A stretch of DNA of 64,000 nt from Pedobacter sp. FW305-3-2-15-E-R2A2 (GCF_038446955.1 NZ_CP151803.1:4464001-4528000), one strand, 5' to 3'. Numbered from the stretch's first letter, positions 35,413 to 44,769 are shown. Numbers and translations are program-made. The notes: generated from the letters alone by a model not told the origin.

Positions 35413-35424
35413 GTTTAAAAGAGA

Positions 35425-35440
35425 GCGGACCTCAGTCCGC
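35425..35440 (-). terminator. Rho-independent terminator
   Basis: GCGGAC-CTCA-GTCCGC stem-loop, followed on the minus strand by TCTCTTTTAA. It ends transcripts of the secreted 142-aa protein gene and separates it from the SdpA-like/HTTM/sirtuin unit. Confidence 0.65.
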
Positions 35441-35464
35441 CCCCAAAATAGGGATGATTGGTAT

Positions 35465-35893
35465 TTACAGCCCTTTACCTTTAGCCGCATTCAGTTTAAC
35501 AGACTGTATTGATTTCTGAGTTAAATTGGTATTCAACTGAGAAATAACTGCATCCTGAATTGCCTTTCCTTTGGTAATTACTTTTACGACAACGATGATA
35601 TCAGAAGCCGCTAAGCCACCTCTGGTACCAATGCTCGAACCACGCAGTTTCGCAATCTTTCCAATTGGCGCAGTGCCATATACTTTAGAGCTGGAACGGC
35701 CTCCTGTGTTAGTCGTTACCGTTAAACGGTAAGTAGAGGGATCTTCGTTTTTAAGGGCGGCCAACACTTTATCTACTTCAGCTTGTGAGCTGGTGTTAAT
35801 GATCAGACCTTTAGCTGTTTCCTGAGCTTTTGAGGATGTAGCTCCAAACAACAGGAACAAACTTGCACAAATAGGGATAAGTAACTTTTTCAT
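35465..35893 (-). CDS. Secreted hypothetical protein
   Basis: A 142-aa protein with signal peptide (MKKLLIPICASLFLLFGATS, cleavage near SKAQE). The mature part is about 118 residues, basic and Ser/Gly/Thr-rich in the middle (TNTGGRSSSKVYGTAPIGKI) with one valine-rich strand (DIIVVVKVITKG) and no Cys. No family recognised. A terminator separates it from the next gene. It could be an extracellular or periplasmic small protein; nothing more specific can be said. Confidence 0.65.
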   Translation of the reverse strand: MKKLLIPICASLFLLFGATSSKAQETAKGLIINTSSQAEVDKVLAALKNEDPSTYRLTVTTNTGGRSSSKVYGTAPIGKIAKLRGSSIGTRGGLAASDIIVVVKVITKGKAIQDAVISQLNTNLTQKSIQSVKLNAAKGKGL

Positions 35894-36034
35894 GTTTTTT
35901 TGGTTTTTAATGGTTAATTAATTTGATGATTTATCTATAGATTAACACATTAGTCGCAAACGAGGAACAAAGGGAAACAGGTTTAAAAAGTTTTTTTATT
36001 TTTCCTGGCCATCGGCTGTTTTAAGGGAACGAGG

Positions 36035-38833
36035 CTATGGTTTCAACAGCAAACAATCCAGCACAGTCAATCCCATCAGCAGGATTGTTGCCATCCCTGT
36101 GATCAAAAATATGTGGAGCGGCGGGTGTTGAATTCCATCGGTATTTCCCAAAACTATTGTTGCCGCCCAGAAATAAGGCAGGTTATACAGTTGATCATTC
36201 TCCTGCAGGAAATCAAGTTTGGCCTGATTTAATGCTTCATCCTTCGGAAGTCCCTTCTGCAGGTATTTATAAAACAACTCGGTTAACTGATAGGTCGTTT
36301 TATGGTCTACCTGCCATAGGTTAGTAACCGTACAGGGCACACCGGCGGTCATGAATGCCCTGGCCAGACTAAAGACCCCTTCTCCTTCGGCATGGTAACC
36401 CACGCCGGTATTACAGGCAGAAAGCACCACGAGTTCCGTATGGGGGAAGCTCAGCTTCTGAATTTCTGAAAGAGAAACGGTAGAATCTGCGAGGTACAAG
36501 ACCGGTTCTTTCTTTGTGCTGTCTGCTGCAGCATGGGCATAAATCTGTACGATTTGATACCTGTTCAGGTGGTCTAAAAAGCCGGCTCTTGTGGCTGCGC
36601 CGTTAATGATGAGCCTGGAGGTTTTAAAATAGCGTACAATATTTCCCAGCGACTGATCCGCACCGGGAAGGACAGCAAGTTTAAAATTGCGGTTGTAAGC
36701 GGACGGTGCTATGCCGAGAAAGGTATGCTCAGCTACAGTAGGGAGATTGATCTTTTTCATCATAACCCGCATGGAATGAACATAGCTGAAAATGTATTTC
36801 CGAGCTAAAAAGCTGCTTTTATCCAGCGAATCTGACAACAAAGCTTCAAAAGGAATAAAATGATCATCCAAAGAGACGATCACCCTTCCTTCCGGGATCT
36901 TTAAAGGTTTAATCAGTTTATCATACAATTGATAAGCGACCGTCTCATAACAATCATAATATTGATTCAACAATGATTTATCGGCACAAAGGGTCAGCAG
37001 GTTCTTCGTATCCTTTCCGTACGACCTGTAAGGAATCCTCAGCAATTGTTGTTGTCCCGGAGATAAGAATAAAGCATACACGATAGAATCACCGGTAAAA
37101 TACTCAATCAGAGATTGTTTCTGATCCTGAAGTTTAGTCATCACTGCCCGATAAGGATATACAGAGTTATCGTATTTATATTGATAGTACGTTGGATATT
37201 TCAGTTCCAGTCCCCGGATAAATACTTCCCAATTGTTCTGGGAATCGTACCATTTCCCCATGACCTCTTTGTAATGCGCATCACTTTTGCTCATAGACAA
37301 GAGCCTCATACTCAACGTATAAGTTTTTACCCGCAACTGCTTTTCTATCCTGCGGTCTTTTTCGGCAATGTAATTTTCTGCAATGAGTTCACAAAGCTTG
37401 TCGTTGAGCAGCACTGCCCTGCTTTTTTCAAAGAAGTAATAGGCTTTCTCGATATTTTGAAGGTAAAAACAAACTTCTATCGCTTCCTCATACATTTCTT
37501 TGGTTTTCTTACGCCAGATGAGCTTGGATTGCTCCCCATCCTGTTTCCAGCGCATAATATCGACTGCCTGATCTGCAATTTCATACGTTTTCAAGGCGAG
37601 CAGCAGGGTTTTCTTCTTCTTTTCTTTCCGGTATAGCCCGAGCAAAGAAGATCCTTTATTGGCGAGGATCGTAGAAACGAAATAGTCGTTGGAAACCAAT
37701 TTTAGCATGTCCTTGCTGAGGTTGCTTTTTACCGCCGTATCGCTAAAATTTAAGGGCAATACATTTAATGCTTTCTGATAATATTTCAATGCTTTATGAA
37801 AGTCCTTATTTCGCCAGTATACCACCCCGATATTGGAATACAAGCCTGCGAGCTGGTAACTATCTCCACTCTTAGCAGCCATTTTCAGGCCTTCATTGTA
37901 ATAGTAAACCGCTTTTCCACTTTGATTTAAGCCATGAAGGTAAACGCTGCCCAATTCCAGAAGATCCCTGGAACATTGCTCCCAGTTCTCTGCCTCTTTA
38001 TTCAATTCCAGTGATTTATGATAATACTTTAAGGCAGAAGGGATTTTCCCTGATTTCTGAAGCAGGTCTGCATATACGGAATAACTGGTGGCAAGGTGTT
38101 CTGCTCCCCCATTTTCGTTCTCCAATAGAGAGATCGCTTTTTTTATGCAAACTTCCGCATCGGAAAATAAACCTGATTCAATTTCCGATTGTGCCTTTTG
38201 TGCCAAAAGCGGTGCCATTGCAAGTACTTCTTTATTTGCTTCTGCAAATAAGATTCCCTCATCGGCCTGCTCGATACTTTTTTGGTAATCGCCGGTTTGA
38301 AAGAAAGCATAGGCTTTTTGTTCATAGGCCATAAAAACGATGGCCCGTTTATCAGGATACCCTCGTCCCACATCAATGCAACGCTCAAAGTAATGATGGG
38401 AATCCTTCAAAAAATGAATTTTCTTATAAAAGATGCCAAGGTTAAAATAGCTGTTGCAGAGAAATGAGGGGTCAATACCTTGCCCTTGCCCTGTATTTAC
38501 AGCCACCGCTTCTTTGGTATAGATGATGGCCCGCTCCAGGTCGCCGGCTTTGCTGTAAATATCGCCTATGCGGTGTATAATCTGAGCATAGGCAGCATTT
38601 TTCGTTCGATGGCACTTCATGAATGTCGCCTGCAGTTCCTTTAAACGCCTGATCTTTTCAGAAAAACCATCGGCCATGCTTTCCTGAATGCCAGCTACAT
38701 GCGTTATAATTTCCGCATCAGAAGGGCATTGCCCCTTTGACATTAAAGTCGAACAAAAGATAACCGATACCAAAAAAGGGATCCTCAATGAAACCATCAT
38801 GATCTTACCAATCACACAATGAAATGAATCCAT
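36035..38833 (-). CDS. TPR-CHAT caspase-like protease, membrane-anchored
   Basis: About 932 aa. It has a probable signal peptide (SLRIPFLVSVIFCSTLMSKG), at least seven tetratricopeptide repeats over the first half (AKALKYYQKALNVLP-type units), a CHAT domain, and a C-terminal transmembrane helix (IFLITGMATILLMGLTVLDC). The caspase-like dyad is intact: His in IYAHAAAD and Cys in VLSACNTG. The ATG at 38833, 4 bp after the stop of the subtilisin gene, is preferred; the frame is open for 29 more codons upstream inside that gene, and a later ATG pair at 38797-38800 is also possible. Last gene of a sigma / anti-sigma / S8 / CHAT unit. Confidence 0.85.
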   Translation of the reverse strand: MDSFHCVIGKIMMVSLRIPFLVSVIFCSTLMSKGQCPSDAEIITHVAGIQESMADGFSEKIRRLKELQATFMKCHRTKNAAYAQIIHRIGDIYSKAGDLERAIIYTKEAVAVNTGQGQGIDPSFLCNSYFNLGIFYKKIHFLKDSHHYFERCIDVGRGYPDKRAIVFMAYEQKAYAFFQTGDYQKSIEQADEGILFAEANKEVLAMAPLLAQKAQSEIESGLFSDAEVCIKKAISLLENENGGAEHLATSYSVYADLLQKSGKIPSALKYYHKSLELNKEAENWEQCSRDLLELGSVYLHGLNQSGKAVYYYNEGLKMAAKSGDSYQLAGLYSNIGVVYWRNKDFHKALKYYQKALNVLPLNFSDTAVKSNLSKDMLKLVSNDYFVSTILANKGSSLLGLYRKEKKKKTLLLALKTYEIADQAVDIMRWKQDGEQSKLIWRKKTKEMYEEAIEVCFYLQNIEKAYYFFEKSRAVLLNDKLCELIAENYIAEKDRRIEKQLRVKTYTLSMRLLSMSKSDAHYKEVMGKWYDSQNNWEVFIRGLELKYPTYYQYKYDNSVYPYRAVMTKLQDQKQSLIEYFTGDSIVYALFLSPGQQQLLRIPYRSYGKDTKNLLTLCADKSLLNQYYDCYETVAYQLYDKLIKPLKIPEGRVIVSLDDHFIPFEALLSDSLDKSSFLARKYIFSYVHSMRVMMKKINLPTVAEHTFLGIAPSAYNRNFKLAVLPGADQSLGNIVRYFKTSRLIINGAATRAGFLDHLNRYQIVQIYAHAAADSTKKEPVLYLADSTVSLSEIQKLSFPHTELVVLSACNTGVGYHAEGEGVFSLARAFMTAGVPCTVTNLWQVDHKTTYQLTELFYKYLQKGLPKDEALNQAKLDFLQENDQLYNLPYFWAATIVLGNTDGIQHPPLHIFLITGMATILLMGLTVLDCLLLKP
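38787..38822. repeat. REP-like half element inside 5' end of CHAT gene (copy 2)
   Basis: AATGAAACCATCATGATCTT plus AC (38787-38808) is the exact inverse of 44817-44838; weaker similarity continues to about 38823. It encodes part of the signal peptide n-region (KIMMVSLR). Confidence 0.55.
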
Positions 38834-38837
38834 TATT

Positions 38838-40211
38838 TTATTTAACACAAGCCCCGTCACGGATGTGTTTTTTAGCAAGGCCTGGATTGTTGACCAGAAT
38901 ATTGCCGCTATGGTCTTCATTCAACAGGAGTTTAAGCGCCGAAAGAAAATCTGCTTTTTTAATATTGGGCACATACAAGCTTTTCCTACAGTTGGCCCCA
39001 ATGAGCCCTGTAGCAATGGCGGTTGCAAAAGAAGAGCCACTGATCAGTACTTCCGGTCCGCTGGTCTCAAAAGGCAATTTAAACTGCATCCCTTCTTTTG
39101 AAACCTGATCTGCCAGTACGCCCAGGTCTACATATTCCTTTGAATAATTCTGACTGGCACTTACACTCGTTCCATCTGTGGTCGTTACCGTAACCACGCT
39201 ATTGGTAATTGTGCTCAAATGAGCAGGATAGAAATTATGAATCGCCAGATTACGCAACTGACTGTCCGTTAAAACCAGACCGTGTTCCAGGAGATAGAGC
39301 TGTTTTGCCAGCGCATCTTCTGCATCAATTTTATTTCCGGAGGCGGTGACAAAAAGAATCCCCTGTTTCCTCAGCACATTGCTGAGCAGCGTTTTTAAAT
39401 AAGGGATAGGAAGTTCGTAGTAATAATAAAACCCCCAGCTGGCATTGATCAGCTGCGCGCCTTTTGCAATAGCAAAATGAATGGCACAGATGATCCCAAA
39501 AAGATCCCCTTCTCCATGCTTATCATGGGTTTTAAGCGGCATAATTTTCAGTCTGTTTTCCCTGGACTGTTTAAATTCATTGATGATGTACTGGCTCACC
39601 ACTGTCCCATGCCGACCGGCATGGTCATCCCGAAAATCAGCATTATTGGATACAAAATTCCAACCCGTTTTCTGTTCTTTGTAGCAGTCGCCAGTGGCAG
39701 CTCCTGCTGTTTCCTGCCATAAACAGGCAGGATCGATCAGGTCTGTGTCTATACCGGTATCCAATACCGCCACAATGATCTCTTCCTTATTGGCATCAAG
39801 GGCTAATGCAGTTCTCTTCTTTAACCCGCTTCGCTTTGAATCTCTTTCAGGAATGGTATTCAAAAAATTCAGGGAATAAGATTCCCCAACGGTAGTTGAT
39901 TTAGGACCTGACCCTGCCTTTACAGAATCTGTATTCACCATGGTATGAATTCCCTTTGCAGACCACAGCTGCACCGGGATTTTACAATTGCCGCAGGTGC
40001 TGATCTTAATCCCATCGGTATTAAGAAAACCACGCTCCCGAAGAGAGACCTTGATGATATTGATGTCTGCTGGTGTAGGGATCTTTTTGAAATACAGCAA
40101 AATCTGATCTTTCCGATAACTATTGGCCAATAACCTCTCGGTTTTGCTATTGGCTTTTTTAATCCAAACGGGAGGATCCTTACGTTCAGGTTGTTCTTTA
40201 TTCTTTTTCAT
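38838..40211 (-). CDS. Subtilisin-like S8 peptidase (apparently cytoplasmic)
   Basis: A 457-aa protein. Catalytic Asp151 in VAVLDTGIDTD, His201 in GRHGTVVS, the oxyanion Asn in VTASGNK, and Ser394 in SGSSFATA are all present. No signal peptide: it starts MKKNKEQPERKDPP. Residues 1-140 form a possible prodomain or recognition segment (ILLYFKKIPTPADINIIKVS). It lies 12 bp after the anti-sigma/TPR gene and 4 bp before the CHAT gene, so two proteases of different clans are made from one sigma-controlled message. Confidence 0.87.
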   Translation of the reverse strand: MKKNKEQPERKDPPVWIKKANSKTERLLANSYRKDQILLYFKKIPTPADINIIKVSLRERGFLNTDGIKISTCGNCKIPVQLWSAKGIHTMVNTDSVKAGSGPKSTTVGESYSLNFLNTIPERDSKRSGLKKRTALALDANKEEIIVAVLDTGIDTDLIDPACLWQETAGAATGDCYKEQKTGWNFVSNNADFRDDHAGRHGTVVSQYIINEFKQSRENRLKIMPLKTHDKHGEGDLFGIICAIHFAIAKGAQLINASWGFYYYYELPIPYLKTLLSNVLRKQGILFVTASGNKIDAEDALAKQLYLLEHGLVLTDSQLRNLAIHNFYPAHLSTITNSVVTVTTTDGTSVSASQNYSKEYVDLGVLADQVSKEGMQFKLPFETSGPEVLISGSSFATAIATGLIGANCRKSLYVPNIKKADFLSALKLLLNEDHSGNILVNNPGLAKKHIRDGACVK

Positions 40212-40223
40212 AAATAGGGATAT

Positions 40224-40964
40224 TTATAATTTTTGCAACCAAATTTCTGCTTCTTTATTTCCTGCCAGATTGCGGTCAACCACTTCCTGCAGGAGCATTT
40301 TTGCTGCCTCTCTGTCGTTGCCAACAGACCTTTTCATCAAGACCAGTGCTTTATAGAAAAGACCGGGGTTACTATACAAATCATAATCCGACAGGCGGTC
40401 GAACTGGACAATGGCCTCTTCATACCTATGGGAAACGAGGTAGGTGATCCCTAAATTTTTAACAGCTTCCGGCTCTATCCTTCCCGGCCCGGTCATTGCG
40501 CTGAAGATCTGTGCCGCTTCCTCATATTTTTTAGCATTGAAAGCCGCAATTCCTTTTTGCAATTGATCTGTTGTTTCTGCTCCTCCCATATTCAATCCGA
40601 GTGTGCTAAAGTTGGCTGCAATATATTCCTCCGATAACTGGGTGACATGGGCTGTTTTCCAGAGCAGGAACCAGCCAAACACGAGCATAATACAGGCCGC
40701 AGCGAAGTAAATTGAAAGCTTTTTAATCCGGATACCGACTTTCGCTGAATTCCGGACAGGCGCCAATTCAGCATAAAGCAAGGCGAATTCGGCTCTTTTT
40801 TCAGCCTCCAACTGCTGGCGGACCGCATCTCTCATAGAAATATAGCCTGCTACCTCTGCTGCAAAATCAGCATCGTTAACACAACGTTCTTCAAAGGCCT
40901 CGCGCTCCTCTGCAGGGACTGAACCTTCAAAATAGGCTTCTATGATATTTAATGAATCGTTCAT
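40224..40964 (-). CDS. Anti-sigma-like membrane protein with TPR tail
   Basis: A 246-aa protein. The N-terminus (IEAYFEGSVPAEEREAFEER) is the helical sigma-binding type seen in anti-sigma factors with a FEGxLxxEE motif; one transmembrane helix lies at about 84-103 (LSIYFAAACIMLVFGWFLLW), then a predicted TPR region (about 125-245; KGIAAFNAKKYEEAAQIFSA, EAIVQFDRLSDYDL). Its start overlaps the sigma stop as ATGA. It should tether the sigma and read a signal through the TPR part, perhaps by contact with the TPR-CHAT protein of the same operon (inference). Confidence 0.75.
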   Translation of the reverse strand: MNDSLNIIEAYFEGSVPAEEREAFEERCVNDADFAAEVAGYISMRDAVRQQLEAEKRAEFALLYAELAPVRNSAKVGIRIKKLSIYFAAACIMLVFGWFLLWKTAHVTQLSEEYIAANFSTLGLNMGGAETTDQLQKGIAAFNAKKYEEAAQIFSAMTGPGRIEPEAVKNLGITYLVSHRYEEAIVQFDRLSDYDLYSNPGLFYKALVLMKRSVGNDREAAKMLLQEVVDRNLAGNKEAEIWLQKL

Positions 40965-41548
40965 CTTAGGATTTGTTCCACATTAACTTTCTTCCGGAGT
41001 CTTTCCAGACAACGCAGGCGACTGGTTTTCACCACATCAGCGGAGTTATATTCCATAAAACCTGCAATATCTCTATCGCTATATCCATCTTCAAAAAAGA
41101 GTAAGACCTGCCTGCATTTTTCTCCCAGCGCAATCAGCTTCTCCATCAGGTACTGCCGCTCTTCCTTCATCAGAATTTGCTGAACAGCGGTTCTCGCCTG
41201 ATCAGGAAGCTCATACACCAGGCTGTCCATCGGCATGGCTTGATTTACCTTTCTTTTATTAGTCGTATCTTTCCTTAAAAGGTCAACACATTTGTTGGAA
41301 AAGATTTTATAGCCATAAGATTTAAGGGCAGAACGCCCCTCGAAACTGCCTTTTACAATGTTATCAATGATGCTGATAATGGTATCAGAATATGCGCTGG
41401 CCGCATCTTCTTCCGTCATCCCGTATTTTTTTACGCCCTGATGGATAAAATAAAAGAAGGTCTTATACAAATCCCGTTCAAAAATTCTTCGCTGTCCCCC
41501 ACCTGCTTTTAACCCTTCCAAAATTGCCATATCTGAGTCTGCCCCCAT
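40961..41548 (-). CDS. ECF-type RNA polymerase sigma factor
   Basis: A 195-aa protein with region 2 (KTFFYFIHQGVKKYGMTEED, SALKSYGYKIFSNKCVDLLR) and region 4 (LGEKCRQVLLFFEDGYSDRDIAGF with the NSADVVKTSRLRCLERLRK recognition helix). First gene of the sigma / anti-sigma-TPR / subtilisin / CHAT unit. Upstream, CAAAAATA at 41601-41608 reads as TATTTTTG, a perfect -7 box on the minus strand, but the nearest TTG is only 14 bp away, so the promoter is doubtful. Confidence 0.85.
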   Translation of the reverse strand: MGADSDMAILEGLKAGGGQRRIFERDLYKTFFYFIHQGVKKYGMTEEDAASAYSDTIISIIDNIVKGSFEGRSALKSYGYKIFSNKCVDLLRKDTTNKRKVNQAMPMDSLVYELPDQARTAVQQILMKEERQYLMEKLIALGEKCRQVLLFFEDGYSDRDIAGFMEYNSADVVKTSRLRCLERLRKKVNVEQILR

Positions 41549-41743
41549 AATTCAAGATATTAAGCTTAATGTAAGTTATTGGTTACAATATGGAAGTTAG
41601 CAAAAATAATTTAGGTTAAAAACAATATTCAGACAGAAGATTAAACACTGATGATCAGTGATTTAAAGGATACACAATTGGACAATGCTAAATCGAAAAA
41701 TCTAAATCCGGATTCTTGAAAAAGACGTCAAAAAAGATAAAAG

Positions 41744-41792
41744 CAAAAAAAATCCCGGGCTCCTCATGATTGTTCATGGGAATCCCGGGATT
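41744..41792 (-). terminator. Strong terminator of corrinoid operon
   Basis: AATCCCGGG (41751-41759) pairs with CCCGGGATT (41784-41792); on the minus strand the stem is followed by at least seven U residues. It lies 19 bp past the DUF6580 stop. Confidence 0.85.
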
Positions 41793-41811
41793 CAATTTAC
41801 AGGATAGCGGA

Positions 41812-42402
41812 TTAAGCGGCTATTCTGCTATTCGTTAAACTCAAATATGGATATTTAGCTTTAAGCATTTCAAAAGCACCAAACATAACTGCTCCATAAG
41901 CAACAGTTCCGTAAAGGAAGCTCTTCTCATATGGAATAGCAGCGGTTAAACAGGCGATGTAACCAGCAAATGTAGGCGGGTATAAACCTGGAATATACAT
42001 CGCACTGATGTCACTAACGATCCAGTGGATAAGAACAGCCACAACTGCAGAACCGATAAAACTTAATACCGTCACTTTATTCATCATTACTTTACCTACA
42101 ACTACCATCAGGATAAACGCGATATACGTCCAATACCAGCCGCCATAGAAAAATCCATAACCTGAAGTTTTCGCGATGAAAAGATCGCTCAGTAATAAAA
42201 TCAGCAATGGAAAAGCAAAGGCCTTCAGGTTGTTGTTAAAATATGCCCCTCCGAATAAAGCGATAGCTCCTACTGCAGAGAAATTAGCGATCACTTTAAA
42301 GTCACCGGAAAATGGAGCTGCAACACGGATAATGCTGACAAAGATGATAATCAATAGCAAGATCATCGTACGCGGATTGAATTTAGATTCAGACATGTTC
42401 AT
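41812..42402 (-). CDS. DUF6580 membrane protein, candidate vitamin transporter
   Basis: A 196-aa inner-membrane protein with five to six hydrophobic helices and the DUF6580 signature (NFSAVGAIALFGGAYF, KAFAFPLLILLLSDLF, FYGGWYWTYIAFI). Size and topology resemble S components of ECF transporters. It is the last gene downstream of a cobalamin-riboswitch operon, separated from the preceding gene by an internal terminator. The window shows no BtuCDF genes, so it may move a corrinoid or a precursor across the inner membrane; this is inference. Confidence 0.75.
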   Translation of the reverse strand: MNMSESKFNPRTMILLLIIIFVSIIRVAAPFSGDFKVIANFSAVGAIALFGGAYFNNNLKAFAFPLLILLLSDLFIAKTSGYGFFYGGWYWTYIAFILMVVVGKVMMNKVTVLSFIGSAVVAVLIHWIVSDISAMYIPGLYPPTFAGYIACLTAAIPYEKSFLYGTVAYGAVMFGAFEMLKAKYPYLSLTNSRIAA

Positions 42403-42444
42403 TTAAAATTATATAGCAAAGTTATATTTTTTCTATCGGATAAT

Positions 42445-42482
42445 AAAACGGGGAAATCCCTGTTATGGAATTTCCCCGTTTT
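42445..42482 (-). terminator. Internal terminator before DUF6580
   Basis: AAAACGGGGAAAT (42445-42457) pairs with ATTTCCCCGTTTT (42470-42482). On the minus strand TTTTATTAT follows. It lies just after the third DUF5074 gene and may reduce read-through into DUF6580. Confidence 0.75.
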
Positions 42483-42499
42483 TCATTCATTTATTGGCC

Positions 42500-43603
42500 T
42501 TAATGAAATACAAACATCGCCGGAAAATAGTATTCCCCGTAAGTAATGGTTTTATTCAACACCCCTGTTTTGGCGTTGTAAAAATAAAGCTTATTCACGA
42601 GGTAGTTTGCGCCGAAACCGTCCTGAACAGTTCCGGTAACCAGCTCATCCGTCTTTGCGTAGTAGCCCAGGTTATTTTTATAAAAAGATTGTTTATCAGG
42701 AGTGGTGACAAAAGGCTGATCCAGGGAGGCCTTATTGCCAGCGATGTACCTGTATAAAGTTTTTCCTCCACCCCAGCTATTGGCCTTAACCAAGAATACT
42801 GTATTTTCTGTACTTGAAGCTGTGATTGGTGAGGCATACCAGGTAGACCAGGTGGTATTTGGCGTAAATGGAAGTTCTACGCTGTCCGTTGCTAAAGTTT
42901 TGGGATCAGACTGGTAGAGATATTTACCTGCAGTATACCAAACTTTACCGTTTGGAGTTCTGGCAAAACCAAGGGTAACCCCTTTGATCTTTTTCGCAAC
43001 AGAATAATCAGCAACATTATAGATCACCGCGCCATCAGACTGAGACAGTGCATAAACGTAGTTTTCTGCTTTTAACATGTCGCCGGTTTGTCCTTTGGTA
43101 CCCAACAGACGCATCATAGGCTTATACGTTTTAAGGTTAACCAGGTAAATCCCATCAGTACTGCTCAACAGGCCATTGTTATCATCAATCCCTACAAATG
43201 CACGCCAGTCGTACTCTGAAGAACCGGGGATTCGTCCCACTTCTTTCAGCGTTTTTGCATCGGCAACGACAACCGGCCCTTTAGCCTTGCTCACTACATA
43301 TAAATTGTTTTTAAATATCGTTCCAAACTGCACTGTAGAACTCAGCGGTTCAAATCCCTTTCCAGGATTTTCTTTCTGAAAAATACTATCCTTCAAACTC
43401 GCAGATGCGGCGTCAAAAAAGCTGACAGATCCGGTACCATGACCAAACCATCCCTCATTGATGATAAAAAATCCATCTTCATACTTACCTTTTACCGGGT
43501 TTAGGTCCTGCTCTGCTGCCGGAGCGCTATCTTTCTTACAAGAAAATAGTGCAACGGATAAAATTACTGCTGCTGCTATCCCCTTCAATTCTGTTATTCT
43601 CAT
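42500..43603 (-). CDS. DUF5074 (BtuG-like) propeller lipoprotein, third copy
   Basis: A 367-aa lipoprotein: signal peptide with lipobox LFSCKKD, then the DUF5074 start GFFIINEGWFGHGTGSVSFF and a seven-bladed propeller pattern (NNLYVVSKAKGPVVVADAKT, NYVYALSQSDGAVIYNVADY). BtuG of Bacteroides is a surface propeller that binds vitamin B12 and hands it to BtuB; this protein has the same architecture and lies in the riboswitch-controlled operon. It is the most divergent of the three copies, with aromatic-rich blades (TTWSTWYASP). Confidence 0.8.
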   Translation of the reverse strand: MRITELKGIAAAVILSVALFSCKKDSAPAAEQDLNPVKGKYEDGFFIINEGWFGHGTGSVSFFDAASASLKDSIFQKENPGKGFEPLSSTVQFGTIFKNNLYVVSKAKGPVVVADAKTLKEVGRIPGSSEYDWRAFVGIDDNNGLLSSTDGIYLVNLKTYKPMMRLLGTKGQTGDMLKAENYVYALSQSDGAVIYNVADYSVAKKIKGVTLGFARTPNGKVWYTAGKYLYQSDPKTLATDSVELPFTPNTTWSTWYASPITASSTENTVFLVKANSWGGGKTLYRYIAGNKASLDQPFVTTPDKQSFYKNNLGYYAKTDELVTGTVQDGFGANYLVNKLYFYNAKTGVLNKTITYGEYYFPAMFVFH

Positions 43604-43630
43604 TTATGATTTTCGTGTATTTGTATTCGT

Positions 43631-44746
43631 TTATTTTGCTTTTACAAGGCTTAGGTCTTCTACACCTATTACTTCTGTAGATAATTCACCTAACCAACCC
43701 ATATTGGCCTGTATTCCGGTCTGTATCTTGATAAAATCAATTCCGGCAAGAGCCACGTTTTTACCATCTTTATCTACTGCTTTTGCAATGTCAATCTTAT
43801 CTCCATCAGCTGTATTATCTGCATAACCCCATGCAAACGGAGCGCTGGTGATGTAGGTAGGAACAGTCATATTAATCCCTGTAGAAGGCAATTTGGAGCC
43901 TTTCAAAATATATTCATCCCCCTTTACCCATTCCGGAAAATAAGACTGTTTGTGAAAAGTATTGGTTTTAACAACTCCGGTATTGCCATCGCTGTCTTTC
44001 CATGGAACGTCTGCTGTAACCGGATTTGGCTTGGTATAGGTAACGGAGTAATCCCTTTTATAGCCAGGTTTATTAAATTCACTACCGGCGATTTCATACC
44101 AGGTATCATCCGCCAATCCGTTTCCATTCTCATCTTGCATTACCCAGATAATGCCAGGCTCAGCAAAGTTTGGCATTGGATTTCCATAAACAATGATATC
44201 GTCTTTATTGACTTCGTTGATCACCGTATGGTCGAAACCAAGGACGATATATCCACCCCAGGCACCAAGCGTCACCATTCCCTTTTTGCCCAGGATTCCC
44301 TCGGCACTTACCAGATTTCCAGGTGCTTTATTGATAAACTGTCCCGGTGCAGGATTATATTCTAATAACCTGGTGACAAAACTACTGCTGCCCGGTGTGG
44401 TAGGGACCGTAGGTATGCCCACATTTAAAATATAGACATACGTAAATGTACCTCCTTCCGCTTTTGCGGTATAGGTAACGTTATAAATTCCTGACTTAGG
44501 AGGGGTAAACGCAAATGAACTTTCCGTGGTCTTGATCACGCCATCAAGCGTCCAGGTATGTTCCACAGCTACACCGTTCTCAATAATTGCAGAGAAGGCG
44601 ATTTTTTCATTTACTTTTCCGTTTAACTCTTTATCAGTTATGCTCATCTTAACGGCTGGTGCGCGTTTTTCTTCTTCATCTTTTTTACAGGATGTTAGCA
44701 CGCTAAAACCTAAAAGCGCAAGAACGAGATAATGTTTAATTTTCAT
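43631..44746 (-). CDS. Surface lipoprotein with PKD-like domain (second copy)
   Basis: A 371-aa lipoprotein: lipobox LTSCKKD, a PKD/Ig-like domain (about 30-115; VEHTWTLDGVIKTTESSFAF), then the domain shared with the shorter copy at 46027. Shared signatures are LEYNPAPGQFINKAPG, LGAWGGYIVLGFDHT, PGIIWVMQDENGNGLADDTW and GIDFIKIQTGIQANMGW. The extra PKD domain distinguishes it. It sits between two DUF5074 genes and is probably a surface partner in corrinoid capture. The 130-bp leader carries the REP-like element. Confidence 0.7.
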   Translation of the reverse strand: MKIKHYLVLALLGFSVLTSCKKDEEEKRAPAVKMSITDKELNGKVNEKIAFSAIIENGVAVEHTWTLDGVIKTTESSFAFTPPKSGIYNVTYTAKAEGGTFTYVYILNVGIPTVPTTPGSSSFVTRLLEYNPAPGQFINKAPGNLVSAEGILGKKGMVTLGAWGGYIVLGFDHTVINEVNKDDIIVYGNPMPNFAEPGIIWVMQDENGNGLADDTWYEIAGSEFNKPGYKRDYSVTYTKPNPVTADVPWKDSDGNTGVVKTNTFHKQSYFPEWVKGDEYILKGSKLPSTGINMTVPTYITSAPFAWGYADNTADGDKIDIAKAVDKDGKNVALAGIDFIKIQTGIQANMGWLGELSTEVIGVEDLSLVKAK

Positions 44747-44769
44747 CAGTATATATTTGTTCTTTTATC

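Noticed and set aside
35465..35893. The secreted 142-aa protein as an SdpC-like toxin for the HTTM pair
   Set aside because: A terminator separates it from that pair, it has no Cys pair or hydrophobic toxin segment, and no SdpC signature.
38834..38920. In-frame upstream extension of the CHAT protein by 29 codons
   Set aside because: It lies within the end of the subtilisin gene and would put a non-signal sequence before the signal peptide; the ATG 4 bp after that gene's stop fits better.
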